The position numbers were made by a program, and so were the translations under genes. From positions 1-21,542 of the forward strand of contig UQRL01000041.1 of the NCBI GenBank assembly GCA_900543555.1: DNA of 21,542 nucleotides. The letters are read 5' to 3'. This DNA is from an uncultured Oscillospiraceae bacterium (GTDB taxonomy: Bacteria; Bacillota; Clostridia; Oscillospirales; Acutalibacteraceae). Positions 12,784-19,459 of the stretch are shown piece by piece; the first letter of the stretch is position 1; each line of letters begins with the position of its first letter. The notes below the pieces were generated by a model that worked only from the letters and a program-made list of their open reading frames with translations, was not told the DNA's origin and did no database searches.

Positions 12784-14475
12784 TTACATGCTCTCCGGCG
12801 CCGTCACCTTGAACAGCTCCAGGCCGTTTTCCAGCACGGTGCGGGTGGCAGTGCACAGGTACAGCCGGGCGGCCTGCAAAGCCTCGTCGCTGCCCTTCAC
12901 GCGGCAGGCGTTGTAGAACTTGTGGAACAGGGTGGACAGGTTCATCACATAGCGGGTGATCTTAGAGGGGTCCATACCCTTGGCAGCGGCCTGCACTTCG
13001 CCGGTGTAGCTGGACAGGTGGCGGATCAGCTCCAGCTCCTCGGGGGCCGTCAGGCGGGAGAGCTCCTGGGCGCCGCACTCCCGGGGCTGAATGCCGTCGG
13101 CGGCCAGGTTCTTCAAAATGGAGCAGATACGGGCGTGGGCGTACTGCACGTAGTACACCGGGTTCTGGCTGTCCTGCTGCACAGCCAGGTCCAGGTCAAA
13201 GTCAATGCGGGTGTTGGCCTCGTAAGAGTTGAACAGGAACCGGGCGGCGTCCACCGGCACCTCGTCCAGCAGCGTCACCAGGGTAATGGCCTTGCCGCTG
13301 CGCTTGGATGCCTTGACGATCTCCCCGTCCCGCACTAGGCGCACCATCTGCATCAGCACCACCTGGAGCTTGTCCGCATCCACCCCCAGCGCGGTGAGGG
13401 CGGCCTTCAGCCGGGGCACATAGCCGTGGTGGTCAGCCCCCAGCACGTCAATGGCCAGGTCGAAGCCGCGGGTCACCAGCTTGCCGTAGTGATAGGCAAT
13501 GTCCGGCACCACATAGGTGGGCACCCCGTTCCCGCGCACCAGCACGAAGTCCTCACTGCCGTAGGCTTCCCCGTGGAACCAGGTGGCCCCCTCTTTCTCA
13601 TAGGTGGCGCTCTTCTCTTTCAGCAGTTCCACCACCCGGCCCACAGCGCCGTTCTCGTGAAGGCTGGACTCTTTGAACCAGTTGTCGTACTCCACCCGGT
13701 AGCGGGCCAGGTCATCGTGGAGGCCCTGGATATTCTTGGGCAGGGCGTAGGCCACCAGGGCGGCCCGGCGCTCTTCCTCACTGGCCTGTACATACTTGTC
13801 CCCGTATTCCTGGGCGAAGTTTTTGGCGTGGGCAATGATGTCCTCGCCCTTGTAGCCGTCCTCGGGGAAGGGCACGGCCTCCTCGCCCTTGTACAGCTGC
13901 AGGTACCTGGCTTCCAGAGAGGCGCCAAACTTGTTCACCTGGTTGCCCGCGTCGTTGATGTAGAACTCCCGTTCTACCTGGTAGCCCGCGGCGTCCAGCA
14001 CCGAGGCCAGGGCGTCCCCCAGCACGCCGCCCCGGGCGTTGCCGATGTGCATGGGCCCAGTGGGGTTGGCAGAGACAAACTCCACCAGCACCCGTTTGCC
14101 CTGGCCGTAATCCGAGCGGCCGTAATCGCCGCCCAGCCGGTGGATGTCCTGGAGCACCTCCCCGTAGAAGCGGGGCTCATAGGTGAAGTTGAGAAAGCCC
14201 GGCCCGGCAATCTCGCACTTGTCAAAATAAGTGCCGGAAAGATCCAGGTTTTCCTGAATGGCCTGGGCGATCTTCACAGGGGCCATGCGGAAGGTGCGGG
14301 CCCCCGCCATGGCGGCATTGCAGGACCAATCCCCGTGGGAACGGTCGGCGGGCACCTCCAGGGAAATAGAGGGCAGGGGGGCCTGGGGCAGCTGCCCCTT
14401 TTCCATGGCCGCCTGGATGGCCTGTTCCAAAGCCTGACGCAGCTGGGCGGTGGCGGTGCTGACAAGTTTAGACAT
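12784..14475 (-). CDS. argS: Arginyl-tRNA synthetase
   Basis: This class I aminoacyl-tRNA synthetase charges tRNA-Arg. The 563-aa protein has the N-terminal additional domain, with DRSHGDWSCNAAM at about 54-66. The HIGH-type motif is SANPTGPMHIGNARGG (135-150, HIGN at 143-146), and a KASKRSGK segment stands where the KMSKS loop lies. The C-terminal DALR-type anticodon-binding domain includes YAHARICSILKN and ends VTAPESM. Length is typical. GAAAGGATG about 9 nt before the ATG supports the start. No T-box is seen upstream; instead the palindromic repeat starts about 65 nt before the gene, so the argS promoter is either in those 65 nt or inside the repeat. I could not identify clear hexamers. 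Confidence 0.96.
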   Translation of the reverse strand: MSKLVSTATAQLRQALEQAIQAAMEKGQLPQAPLPSISLEVPADRSHGDWSCNAAMAGARTFRMAPVKIAQAIQENLDLSGTYFDKCEIAGPGFLNFTYEPRFYGEVLQDIHRLGGDYGRSDYGQGKRVLVEFVSANPTGPMHIGNARGGVLGDALASVLDAAGYQVEREFYINDAGNQVNKFGASLEARYLQLYKGEEAVPFPEDGYKGEDIIAHAKNFAQEYGDKYVQASEEERRAALVAYALPKNIQGLHDDLARYRVEYDNWFKESSLHENGAVGRVVELLKEKSATYEKEGATWFHGEAYGSEDFVLVRGNGVPTYVVPDIAYHYGKLVTRGFDLAIDVLGADHHGYVPRLKAALTALGVDADKLQVVLMQMVRLVRDGEIVKASKRSGKAITLVTLLDEVPVDAARFLFNSYEANTRIDFDLDLAVQQDSQNPVYYVQYAHARICSILKNLAADGIQPRECGAQELSRLTAPEELELIRHLSSYTGEVQAAAKGMDPSKITRYVMNLSTLFHKFYNACRVKGSDEALQAARLYLCTATRTVLENGLELFKVTAPESM

Positions 14476-14544
14476 GAGAGTTCATCCTTTCGTAAAAACT
14501 GGGATAGGCTGGGATAAAGAGTAGAATTGTTGCATGGATACCGA

Positions 14545-14596
14545 GCGAAGCGAGCGTAAAAGTTTTGCCAGCTTTTTCAAAAGCTGCGGGGGGTGG
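14545..14596 (+). repeat. Left terminal inverted repeat of copy 2
   Basis: It reads gcgaagcgagcgtaaaag, then a ttttg spacer, a cagctttt/aaaagctg palindrome (14569-14586) and a G-rich tail. It aligns with the reverse complement of 15083-15136 over about 52 bp with scattered differences. Confidence 0.8.
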
Positions 14597-15082
14597 GGCG
14601 CAGTTTGCCAGTGGCAAACGCCCTGCGCCGACCGAACCGGCAGGTGAGACCAGCGCCCCACGGTCTTGCCCTTACTGGGCGTCAGCCTGAAAAGAAACCA
14701 GCGACCGGGGCGCACGCGCCCGTAAGGGCGATAGCCACAGGAGCGGCCGGTGAGGCTGGCAACTTGCCCTCTCCGTCCTCGCTAACGCGAGTCCACTCTC
14801 GCCTGCCGGCTCGGTCAAGCGCTGAACGGTGCCCACTGGGCACCAGCGCCCCTCGCCGGGCGGTTCTCCCGGGCGAATCTCCGATTCGCAGAGGCCTTCC
14901 ACAAGCCAGCCTGAAACCCGCTCCAAGCGCCCGCTGCCCTTTGGCGGAAGCGACAGCGGTGTTTCAAAGCGCAGTGCCTCCGCTCCCGCTCCCGGGGCTA
15001 CCGCCCGTTGGGCGTATGCGCCTCGTACGCTACACTTTTCCATCGGCTGCGCCGGGTAAGGTCAAGGTCGTGGAGCGCTGCT

Positions 15083-15136
15083 CCACACCTCGCAAACTTT
15101 TGAAAAAGTTTGATCAAAACTTTTACGCCGCTTCGC
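15083..15136 (-). repeat. Right terminal inverted repeat of copy 2
   Basis: On the minus strand it reads gcgaagcggcgtaaaag, a caaactttt/aaaagtttg palindrome (15093-15112) and gcgaggtgtgg. It corresponds to 258-311 in copy 1, where the palindrome is caagccttt/aaaggcttg. Confidence 0.82.
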
Positions 15137-15151
15137 GGTTTGGCTCTGCTT

Positions 15152-16474
15152 TTATTCTTCCGGCTGATTGCGCAGGTCCAGCACCCGTTTGGCCTTGCCC
15201 TGGAAGCGCTCCAGGCTCTTGGGGGACACCAGGGTCACCTTGGTCTCCAGCCCCAGCACGCTCTTCAACCGGTCGTGAATCTTATGCTGCAGGGACTGCA
15301 GTTCTCCAAAACTTTCCAATAGGGAGCCGTCGATAAGTTCCACCTTGACCTCCAGGGTATCCAGGTAGTTCTTCTTGCGCACCACCAGCTGGTAGTGGGG
15401 CCCCACGTTCTCCATGCCCACCAGCACGCTCTCGATCTGGCTGGGGAACACGTTGACCCCCTTGATGATGAGCATATCGTCGGTGCGGCCCATCACCTTT
15501 TCCATGCGCACATGGGTGCGGCCGCAGGCGCAGGGCTCGTAATTCAGGCGGGTGATGTCCTTGGTGCGGTAGCGCAGCACCGGCATGCCCTGGCGGGTCA
15601 GGGTGGTGACCACCAGCTCGCCGGCCTCGCCGGGGGCCTTCTGCTCCAGGGTGTCCTGGTCGATAATCTCCGGCAGGAAGGCGTCCTCGGCAAAGTGGAG
15701 GCCGCAGCGGAGATGGCACTCTCCAGAGACGCCCGGGCCGGTGAGCTCCGTCATGCCGTAGTTGTCCGTGACGGTGACGCCCAGGTTCTCCTCGATGCGC
15801 TGGCGCATTTCCTCGGTGCAGCCCTCGCTTCCCAAAATGCCGTACTTCAAGCTGGAATAGGCCTCCTTGGGATAGGGGCTCTCCCGGACCAGCTCCCCCA
15901 GGTACAAGGCATAGCTGGGAGTGGCCACCAGGCCGGTGACGCCGAAATCCCGCAGCATCATCAGCTGCTTCTGGGAATTGCCCGAGGAGGCGGGAATGAC
16001 CGTGGCCCCCACCTTCTCCAGGCCAAAGTGCAGGCCCAGAGCGCCGGTGAACAGGCCATAGCCAAAGGAAATCTGGATGATATCCTCGCTGGTGACGCCG
16101 CTGGCCGTGACAATGCGGGCCACGAAATCCGACCAGTTCTCAATGTCCTCTTTGGTGTAAGCCCCCACCGTGGGCTTGCCCGTGGTGCCCGAAGAGGCGT
16201 GGATGCGGACGATGTCCTTCATGGGAACAGCCAGCATGCCGAAGGGGTAGTTGTCCCGGATGTCGTCCTTGGTGGTGAAGGGGATGTACTGCACATCCGA
16301 CAGGACCTTGATCTTGTCCCCGCTGGTGATGCCCGCCGCCCCCAGGCGCTCGTGGTAAAAGGGCACGTTATTGTAGCAGTAATCCACCATGCGGCGCAGG
16401 CGCTCCAGCTGGAGCGCTTCGATATCCGGGCGCCTCATGGTCTCGATGTCTTTTTGGAAAAACCTTGTTTCCAT
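15152..16474 (-). CDS. paaK: Phenylacetate--CoA ligase (PaaK-type adenylate-forming enzyme)
   Basis: The 440-aa protein activates aryl acids (phenylacetate, and in anaerobes probably indoleacetate) with ATP and CoA. The ANL-superfamily phosphate loop SSGTTGKPT lies at 94-102. YGMTELTGPGVSGEC, the RYRTKDITRL segment, CACGRTHVRMEKVMGRTDDMLIIKGVNVFPSQIE and the C-terminal domain containing GKAKRV are all as in PaaK. Length is normal. In gut anaerobes such genes often sit beside indolepyruvate:ferredoxin oxidoreductase genes; none is in this window. The upstream neighbour on the same strand is a pyridoxamine kinase 100 nt away. A predicted promoter lies at 16572-16600. The ribosome site is modest (GAAGGT about 12 nt before the ATG). 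The gene's 3' end lies 12-20 nt from the repeat element. Confidence 0.93.
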   Translation of the reverse strand: METRFFQKDIETMRRPDIEALQLERLRRMVDYCYNNVPFYHERLGAAGITSGDKIKVLSDVQYIPFTTKDDIRDNYPFGMLAVPMKDIVRIHASSGTTGKPTVGAYTKEDIENWSDFVARIVTASGVTSEDIIQISFGYGLFTGALGLHFGLEKVGATVIPASSGNSQKQLMMLRDFGVTGLVATPSYALYLGELVRESPYPKEAYSSLKYGILGSEGCTEEMRQRIEENLGVTVTDNYGMTELTGPGVSGECHLRCGLHFAEDAFLPEIIDQDTLEQKAPGEAGELVVTTLTRQGMPVLRYRTKDITRLNYEPCACGRTHVRMEKVMGRTDDMLIIKGVNVFPSQIESVLVGMENVGPHYQLVVRKKNYLDTLEVKVELIDGSLLESFGELQSLQHKIHDRLKSVLGLETKVTLVSPKSLERFQGKAKRVLDLRNQPEE

Positions 16475-16571
16475 GGCCTTGCAAACCTTCTTTCCAGGCT
16501 GCAGTCCCTTGCTGAAAGGAGTTTTCTTCCCGCAGCTTCAAGCTGGTAAATCGAGAAAGCAGCCTTAGCTC

Positions 16572-16600
16572 ATTTTACCGTAAATCCCCAGGATTTGCAA
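16572..16600 (-). promoter_or_regulatory. Predicted promoter of paaK, overlapping the end of pdxY
   Basis: On the minus strand TTGCAA (16595-16600), 17 nt, TAAAAT (16572-16577). The TAA of the -10 is the stop codon of the upstream kinase gene. Confidence 0.5.
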
Positions 16601-17462
16601 TAGTTTTTCGACACGCTTCCATTTTTTCCCCCAGCCAGGGCAGGTGGCACTCGAATTTGGGGCCAAAGCGGTGGTCCGCGCACTTTTCGTGAGTGGTTTC
16701 GATGGTGCGCCAGGTAAACTCGGTGGCGGTTTCGCAGGCGGCGTTCAGGGACATGCCGTTCAAAAGCCCGCCCAGCAAAGCGGAGGCGAACAGATCCCCG
16801 GTGCCGTGGTAGAACCCCTCGATGCGGTCGGTGAGATACAGCTCTGCCTCGCCGGTGGCGGCGTCGTAACAGGCGGTGCCCAGACTGCCCTCCTTCAGCC
16901 ACACCCCTGTAAGGACAGCCATACGGGGCCCCAGGGCGCACAGCCCTTTCAGAATGCCCTCGATCTGCTGCCGGGTGTAAGGACCCGGGTCGTACTCCCG
17001 CTCCAGCAGGTGATGGGCCTCTGTCATGTTGGGCACCACAATATCCGCCCTGCCGCACAAGCGGGCCATGCCGCTGGCCATTTCAGGGGTGTAGGTTTTG
17101 TAGAGCTTTCCCCCGTCCCCCATCACCGGGTCCACCATGATGAGGGTGTTTTCCTCCCGGAACCAGTCGAAGATCTGCTCCACCAGGCCGATCTGCCCGG
17201 CGCTGCCCAAAAAGCCGCTGTAAAGGGACTGGAACCGGCAGCCAATCCCCTTCCAGTGCTCCGCCATGGGCAGCAGGTCATCGGTCAGGTCCCGGTAGGT
17301 AAAGCCGGTAAAGCCGCCGGTATGGGTGGAGAGCACCGCTGTGGGCAGCACGCTGGTCTCCACCCCGCAGCAGGAGAGCACCGGCAGGGCCACGGTCAGG
17401 GAACACTTGCCCACCCCGGAGATATCGTGGATGGCAAGGCAGCTCATCTCTTTATATTCCAT
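16575..17462 (-). CDS. pdxY: Pyridoxamine/pyridoxal kinase (PfkB/ribokinase-like)
   Basis: The 295-aa enzyme phosphorylates B6 vitamers in the salvage route to pyridoxal phosphate. HDISGVGKCSLT near 12-23 and STHTGGFTGFTYRDLT near 45-60 are hallmarks of Firmicute pyridoxamine kinases. MVDPVMGDGGKLY near 108-120 and the GTGDLFASALLGG anion-hole/catalytic-base motif near 221-233 complete the ribokinase fold. The ribosome site before the ATG at 17462 is weak (AGAAAGCG); an ATG five codons later is an alternative. It has a good promoter at 17502-17530 and probably lies upstream of paaK on the same strand. Confidence 0.92.
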   Translation of the reverse strand: MEYKEMSCLAIHDISGVGKCSLTVALPVLSCCGVETSVLPTAVLSTHTGGFTGFTYRDLTDDLLPMAEHWKGIGCRFQSLYSGFLGSAGQIGLVEQIFDWFREENTLIMVDPVMGDGGKLYKTYTPEMASGMARLCGRADIVVPNMTEAHHLLEREYDPGPYTRQQIEGILKGLCALGPRMAVLTGVWLKEGSLGTACYDAATGEAELYLTDRIEGFYHGTGDLFASALLGGLLNGMSLNAACETATEFTWRTIETTHEKCADHRFGPKFECHLPWLGEKMEACRKTIANPGDLR

Positions 17463-17501
17463 TGGATATCACGCTTTCTAAAAGGATTGTTGGCTGGGAT
17501 T

Positions 17502-17530
17502 AGTGTAGTACAGTTGGCGGGGAATGTCAA
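17502..17530 (-). promoter_or_regulatory. Promoter of pdxY
   Basis: On the minus strand a consensus -35 TTGACA (17525-17530), 17 nt and a -10 TACACT (17502-17507), about 40 nt before the start codon. The divergent region 17531-17750 is AT-rich, but I find no clear plus-strand promoter in it for the SLH gene. Confidence 0.75.
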
Positions 17531-17750
17531 ACCCGCCAAAGCATTGAACAGCGGGGCCTCCGGCGGCTCTTCCCTCTGACAAGCCGACTCGGCAAACAAA
17601 ACAAAAAAACGTTTTATTTTCTCCAAAAAATATTTGAAACCATGCGCAACCAAAGAGAGTTTTATGGTATTCTTATAGGTGAAAGGACAGGGAGAAGCCC
17701 TGTTCCCCCTGGGGCGGAAGGACCCCGTTTGCAAAGGAGGTAAGAAACGT

Positions 17751-19091
17751 ATGAAAAAGAAAGCCTTGAAACAAATCGTCAGCCTGCTGCTGGGTGTGCT
17801 GCTTCTGCTGGGGTGCGCCCTGCCCGCGGGGGCCTTGACCCTGGACCTGGAAAAAACCTACACCGACGTGAAACGGACGGACTGGTTTTACAACGACGTG
17901 TACTGGGCCACCATCACGGGAACTATGAGCGGCACGGGCGCCGCCTTTGAGCCAAACGCCCCCATGACCCGGGCCATGCTGGTGACCACCCTGTACAACC
18001 GGGCGTCCCCCACGGAGCTGGATTTCAAGAGCAGCCGCTTCCAGGACGTAGAGGCGGATGTATGGTACACCGCTCCCATTGAGTGGGCGGCAAGCCGGGG
18101 CATTGTCAGCGGCACGGGCCAGGGAGGCTTCACCTTTGACACCCCCACCCTGGAGACCTTCTCCCCTGCCGCCCCTGTCACCCGGCAGGACGCGGCGGTG
18201 ATCCTGTACCAATACGCCCAGCTGCTGGGCGCGGACACGGAAACCACCACCTATCCGCTGAACAGCTTCCCGGACGGGTGGGACACCTCCCTTTACGCCC
18301 GTGACGCTATGGCATGGGCCGTTGCCCAGGGAATTTTCAAGGGCAGCGATGGGAAGCTCCTGCCGGGGGAGCCATTGACCCGTGCCCAGGCGGCTGCGGT
18401 ACTCCACAAATTTGCCAATGAGCTCTATTCGCAGGACATGGATGAGACCGCGCTGGGAGAGGCCCCTGTCCACCCGGTGCCGGACGCGGGCTATCTGCTG
18501 GGGGACACCATCTACCGTTACCGCATCCCGGAGGTGGACATTCCCGACGTGGACACCACCCAAGTGAACCAGGAGATTCAGGACAGATACGCCCAGCTAT
18601 ACGAGGACGCCATTGCCAGCATGGAGCAGGGGATTGCCCCCATGGTGGACGAGATCGGCTACTTCTGGAACGTGAGAAAATACGGGGACAAGATTCTCTC
18701 CCTGGTGACCTGGGAGCGCTCTAACGAGACGAATTACCGCTTCCGAGTGTGGAACATCAGCATGGAGACAGGCCAGCAGTGGAACACCGGCGAAGCGGTG
18801 CTGGAGCTTTCTGAGGACTCTTTAGAGGGCTACGAGTTGGCCGCCCAAGAAGCCTTGGACGCCGCCTTTGACAAGTGGTTGGAGTTCCGAGGCCTGACGG
18901 ACGAGGGGCTGGTGGAAGAGCTGCGCCAACAGACCCTCTCCCCGGAGAACCTCTCCCTGGAGGGCGTGCCGCTGTTCTTCGGCACGGACGGCCAGCTGTG
19001 GATGGCCGGGTGCGTCTGGCACGACCTGGACTCCCAGCGGCGGTTTGTGTGCCTGCCCCTGGGGGACCTCGCCCGGTTTTGGGACCGCTAA
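17751..19091 (+). CDS. Secreted S-layer-homology (SLH) domain protein
   Basis: From the ATG at 17751 the protein has 446 aa. The open frame runs back to 17679, but AAAGGAGG (17733-17740) ten nt upstream and the signal sequence favour this start. The signal reads MKKKALKQIVS, then an LLLGVLLLLGC core. Cleavage may follow PAGA, or LLGC (Cys22) may be a lipobox. Three SLH-type modules follow, near 35-85, 97-160 and 170-224: FxD-WY or S-DGW, AI-W-A--GI-SG and ffP--P-TR-qaa. SLH modules anchor proteins to secondary cell-wall polymer. Residues ~240-446 form a separate domain (IPEVDIPDVDTTQVNQEIQ, then a Trp-rich beta segment) that resembles DUF3298/DUF4163-type extracytoplasmic domains; this second assignment is weak. 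It is monocistronic, with a terminator at 19159. Confidence 0.85.
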   Translation: MKKKALKQIVSLLLGVLLLLGCALPAGALTLDLEKTYTDVKRTDWFYNDVYWATITGTMSGTGAAFEPNAPMTRAMLVTTLYNRASPTELDFKSSRFQDVEADVWYTAPIEWAASRGIVSGTGQGGFTFDTPTLETFSPAAPVTRQDAAVILYQYAQLLGADTETTTYPLNSFPDGWDTSLYARDAMAWAVAQGIFKGSDGKLLPGEPLTRAQAAAVLHKFANELYSQDMDETALGEAPVHPVPDAGYLLGDTIYRYRIPEVDIPDVDTTQVNQEIQDRYAQLYEDAIASMEQGIAPMVDEIGYFWNVRKYGDKILSLVTWERSNETNYRFRVWNISMETGQQWNTGEAVLELSEDSLEGYELAAQEALDAAFDKWLEFRGLTDEGLVEELRQQTLSPENLSLEGVPLFFGTDGQLWMAGCVWHDLDSQRRFVCLPLGDLARFWDR

Positions 19092-19158
19092 GCGCGCCGG
19101 GCATCCGCGCGGCGAAAATAAAGGGGACCATAGATTTTTAAGTAGAGAGAAGGTAGAG

Positions 19159-19187
19159 AGGGCCGCTGGGAAACCGGCGGCCCTTTT
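19159..19187 (+). terminator. Intrinsic terminator after the SLH gene
   Basis: An 11-bp stem with one G-U pair (19159-19169 with 19174-19184) is closed by a GAAA tetraloop and followed by four T counting the last stem base. Confidence 0.85.
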
Positions 19188-19205
19188 CCCTGGAAAAACA
19201 AGGGA

Positions 19206-19234
19206 TTTACAAACCCCGCAGAAAATGGTAAACT
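19206..19234 (+). promoter_or_regulatory. Promoter of the small-ORF/metG transcript
   Basis: TTTACA (19206-19211), 17 nt, TAAACT (19229-19234), just after the SLH terminator. It is the only promoter-like pair I find before metG. Confidence 0.65.
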
Positions 19235-19289
19235 AATTAGTAATTATCGGCTTTTGGATGAAACCGGCCGGAAAGGATGGCGCATCACG

Positions 19290-19397
19290 ATGAAGGGCTA
19301 TAATGACAAGCGGCGCAAGCTGTTCATCCGCATCACGGCAACAGTGCTGGCCGTGCTGATGGTGGCCACGGTGTTCTCTGTGCTGCTGTTCCGGTAA
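19290..19397 (+). CDS. 35-aa single-pass membrane peptide upstream of metG
   Basis: The ATG at 19290 opens a 35-codon frame: a basic start (MKGYNDKRRKLFIR), then one hydrophobic helix (ITATVLAVLMVATVFSVLLF) and a final Arg. GGAAAGGA is upstream, though about 12 nt from the ATG, longer than ideal. It lies between the promoter and metG, 62 nt before the metG start, so it is on the same transcript. The basic-plus-one-helix layout resembles small membrane proteins such as Prli42 or DUF4044 members of Firmicutes, but I cannot assign it. A role as an attenuating leader peptide is unlikely from content alone: it has three Met codons including the start, and they are not clustered. Confidence 0.65.
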   Translation: MKGYNDKRRKLFIRITATVLAVLMVATVFSVLLFR

Positions 19398-19459
19398 GAG
19401 AGCGTTCGTTTTGGTTCAATGAATTTTCGCCGCCCTGGCGGCATGGAGGGTAATTTAGA

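Larger units (their letters stand above)
14541..15139 (+). repeat. Palindrome-rich non-coding element, copy 2, with terminal inverted repeats
   Basis: This ~600-bp element fills the 676-nt gap between argS and paaK. Its ends are inverted copies of each other (14545-14596 and 15083-15136). The interior is dense in perfect hairpins: a 33-nt compound hairpin at 14597-14629, a cgccc/gggcg stem with a GTAA loop near 14728, ctcgc/gcgag with a TAAC loop near 14779, a second compound hairpin at 14819-14849, cgaatc/gattcg near 14874, and gtggagc/gctccac at 15070-15086. There is no credible coding frame and no transposase. The right third matches copy 1 at 154-313, while a 12-nt module (gcttgtggaagg at 134-145) occurs here inverted at 14895-14906. 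The architecture resembles a non-autonomous (MITE-like) element; mobility is inferred. Confidence 0.82.

Noticed and set aside
14593..15336. A 247-aa open frame across the repeat element
   Set aside because: It is Pro/Arg/Ala-rich, runs through inverted repeats and into antisense of paaK, and has no ribosome site.
17580..17680. AT-rich stretch searched for the SLH gene promoter
   Set aside because: TTGAAA at 17633 and TATTCT near 17667 are 28 nt apart, too far for a SigA promoter, and no better pair was found.
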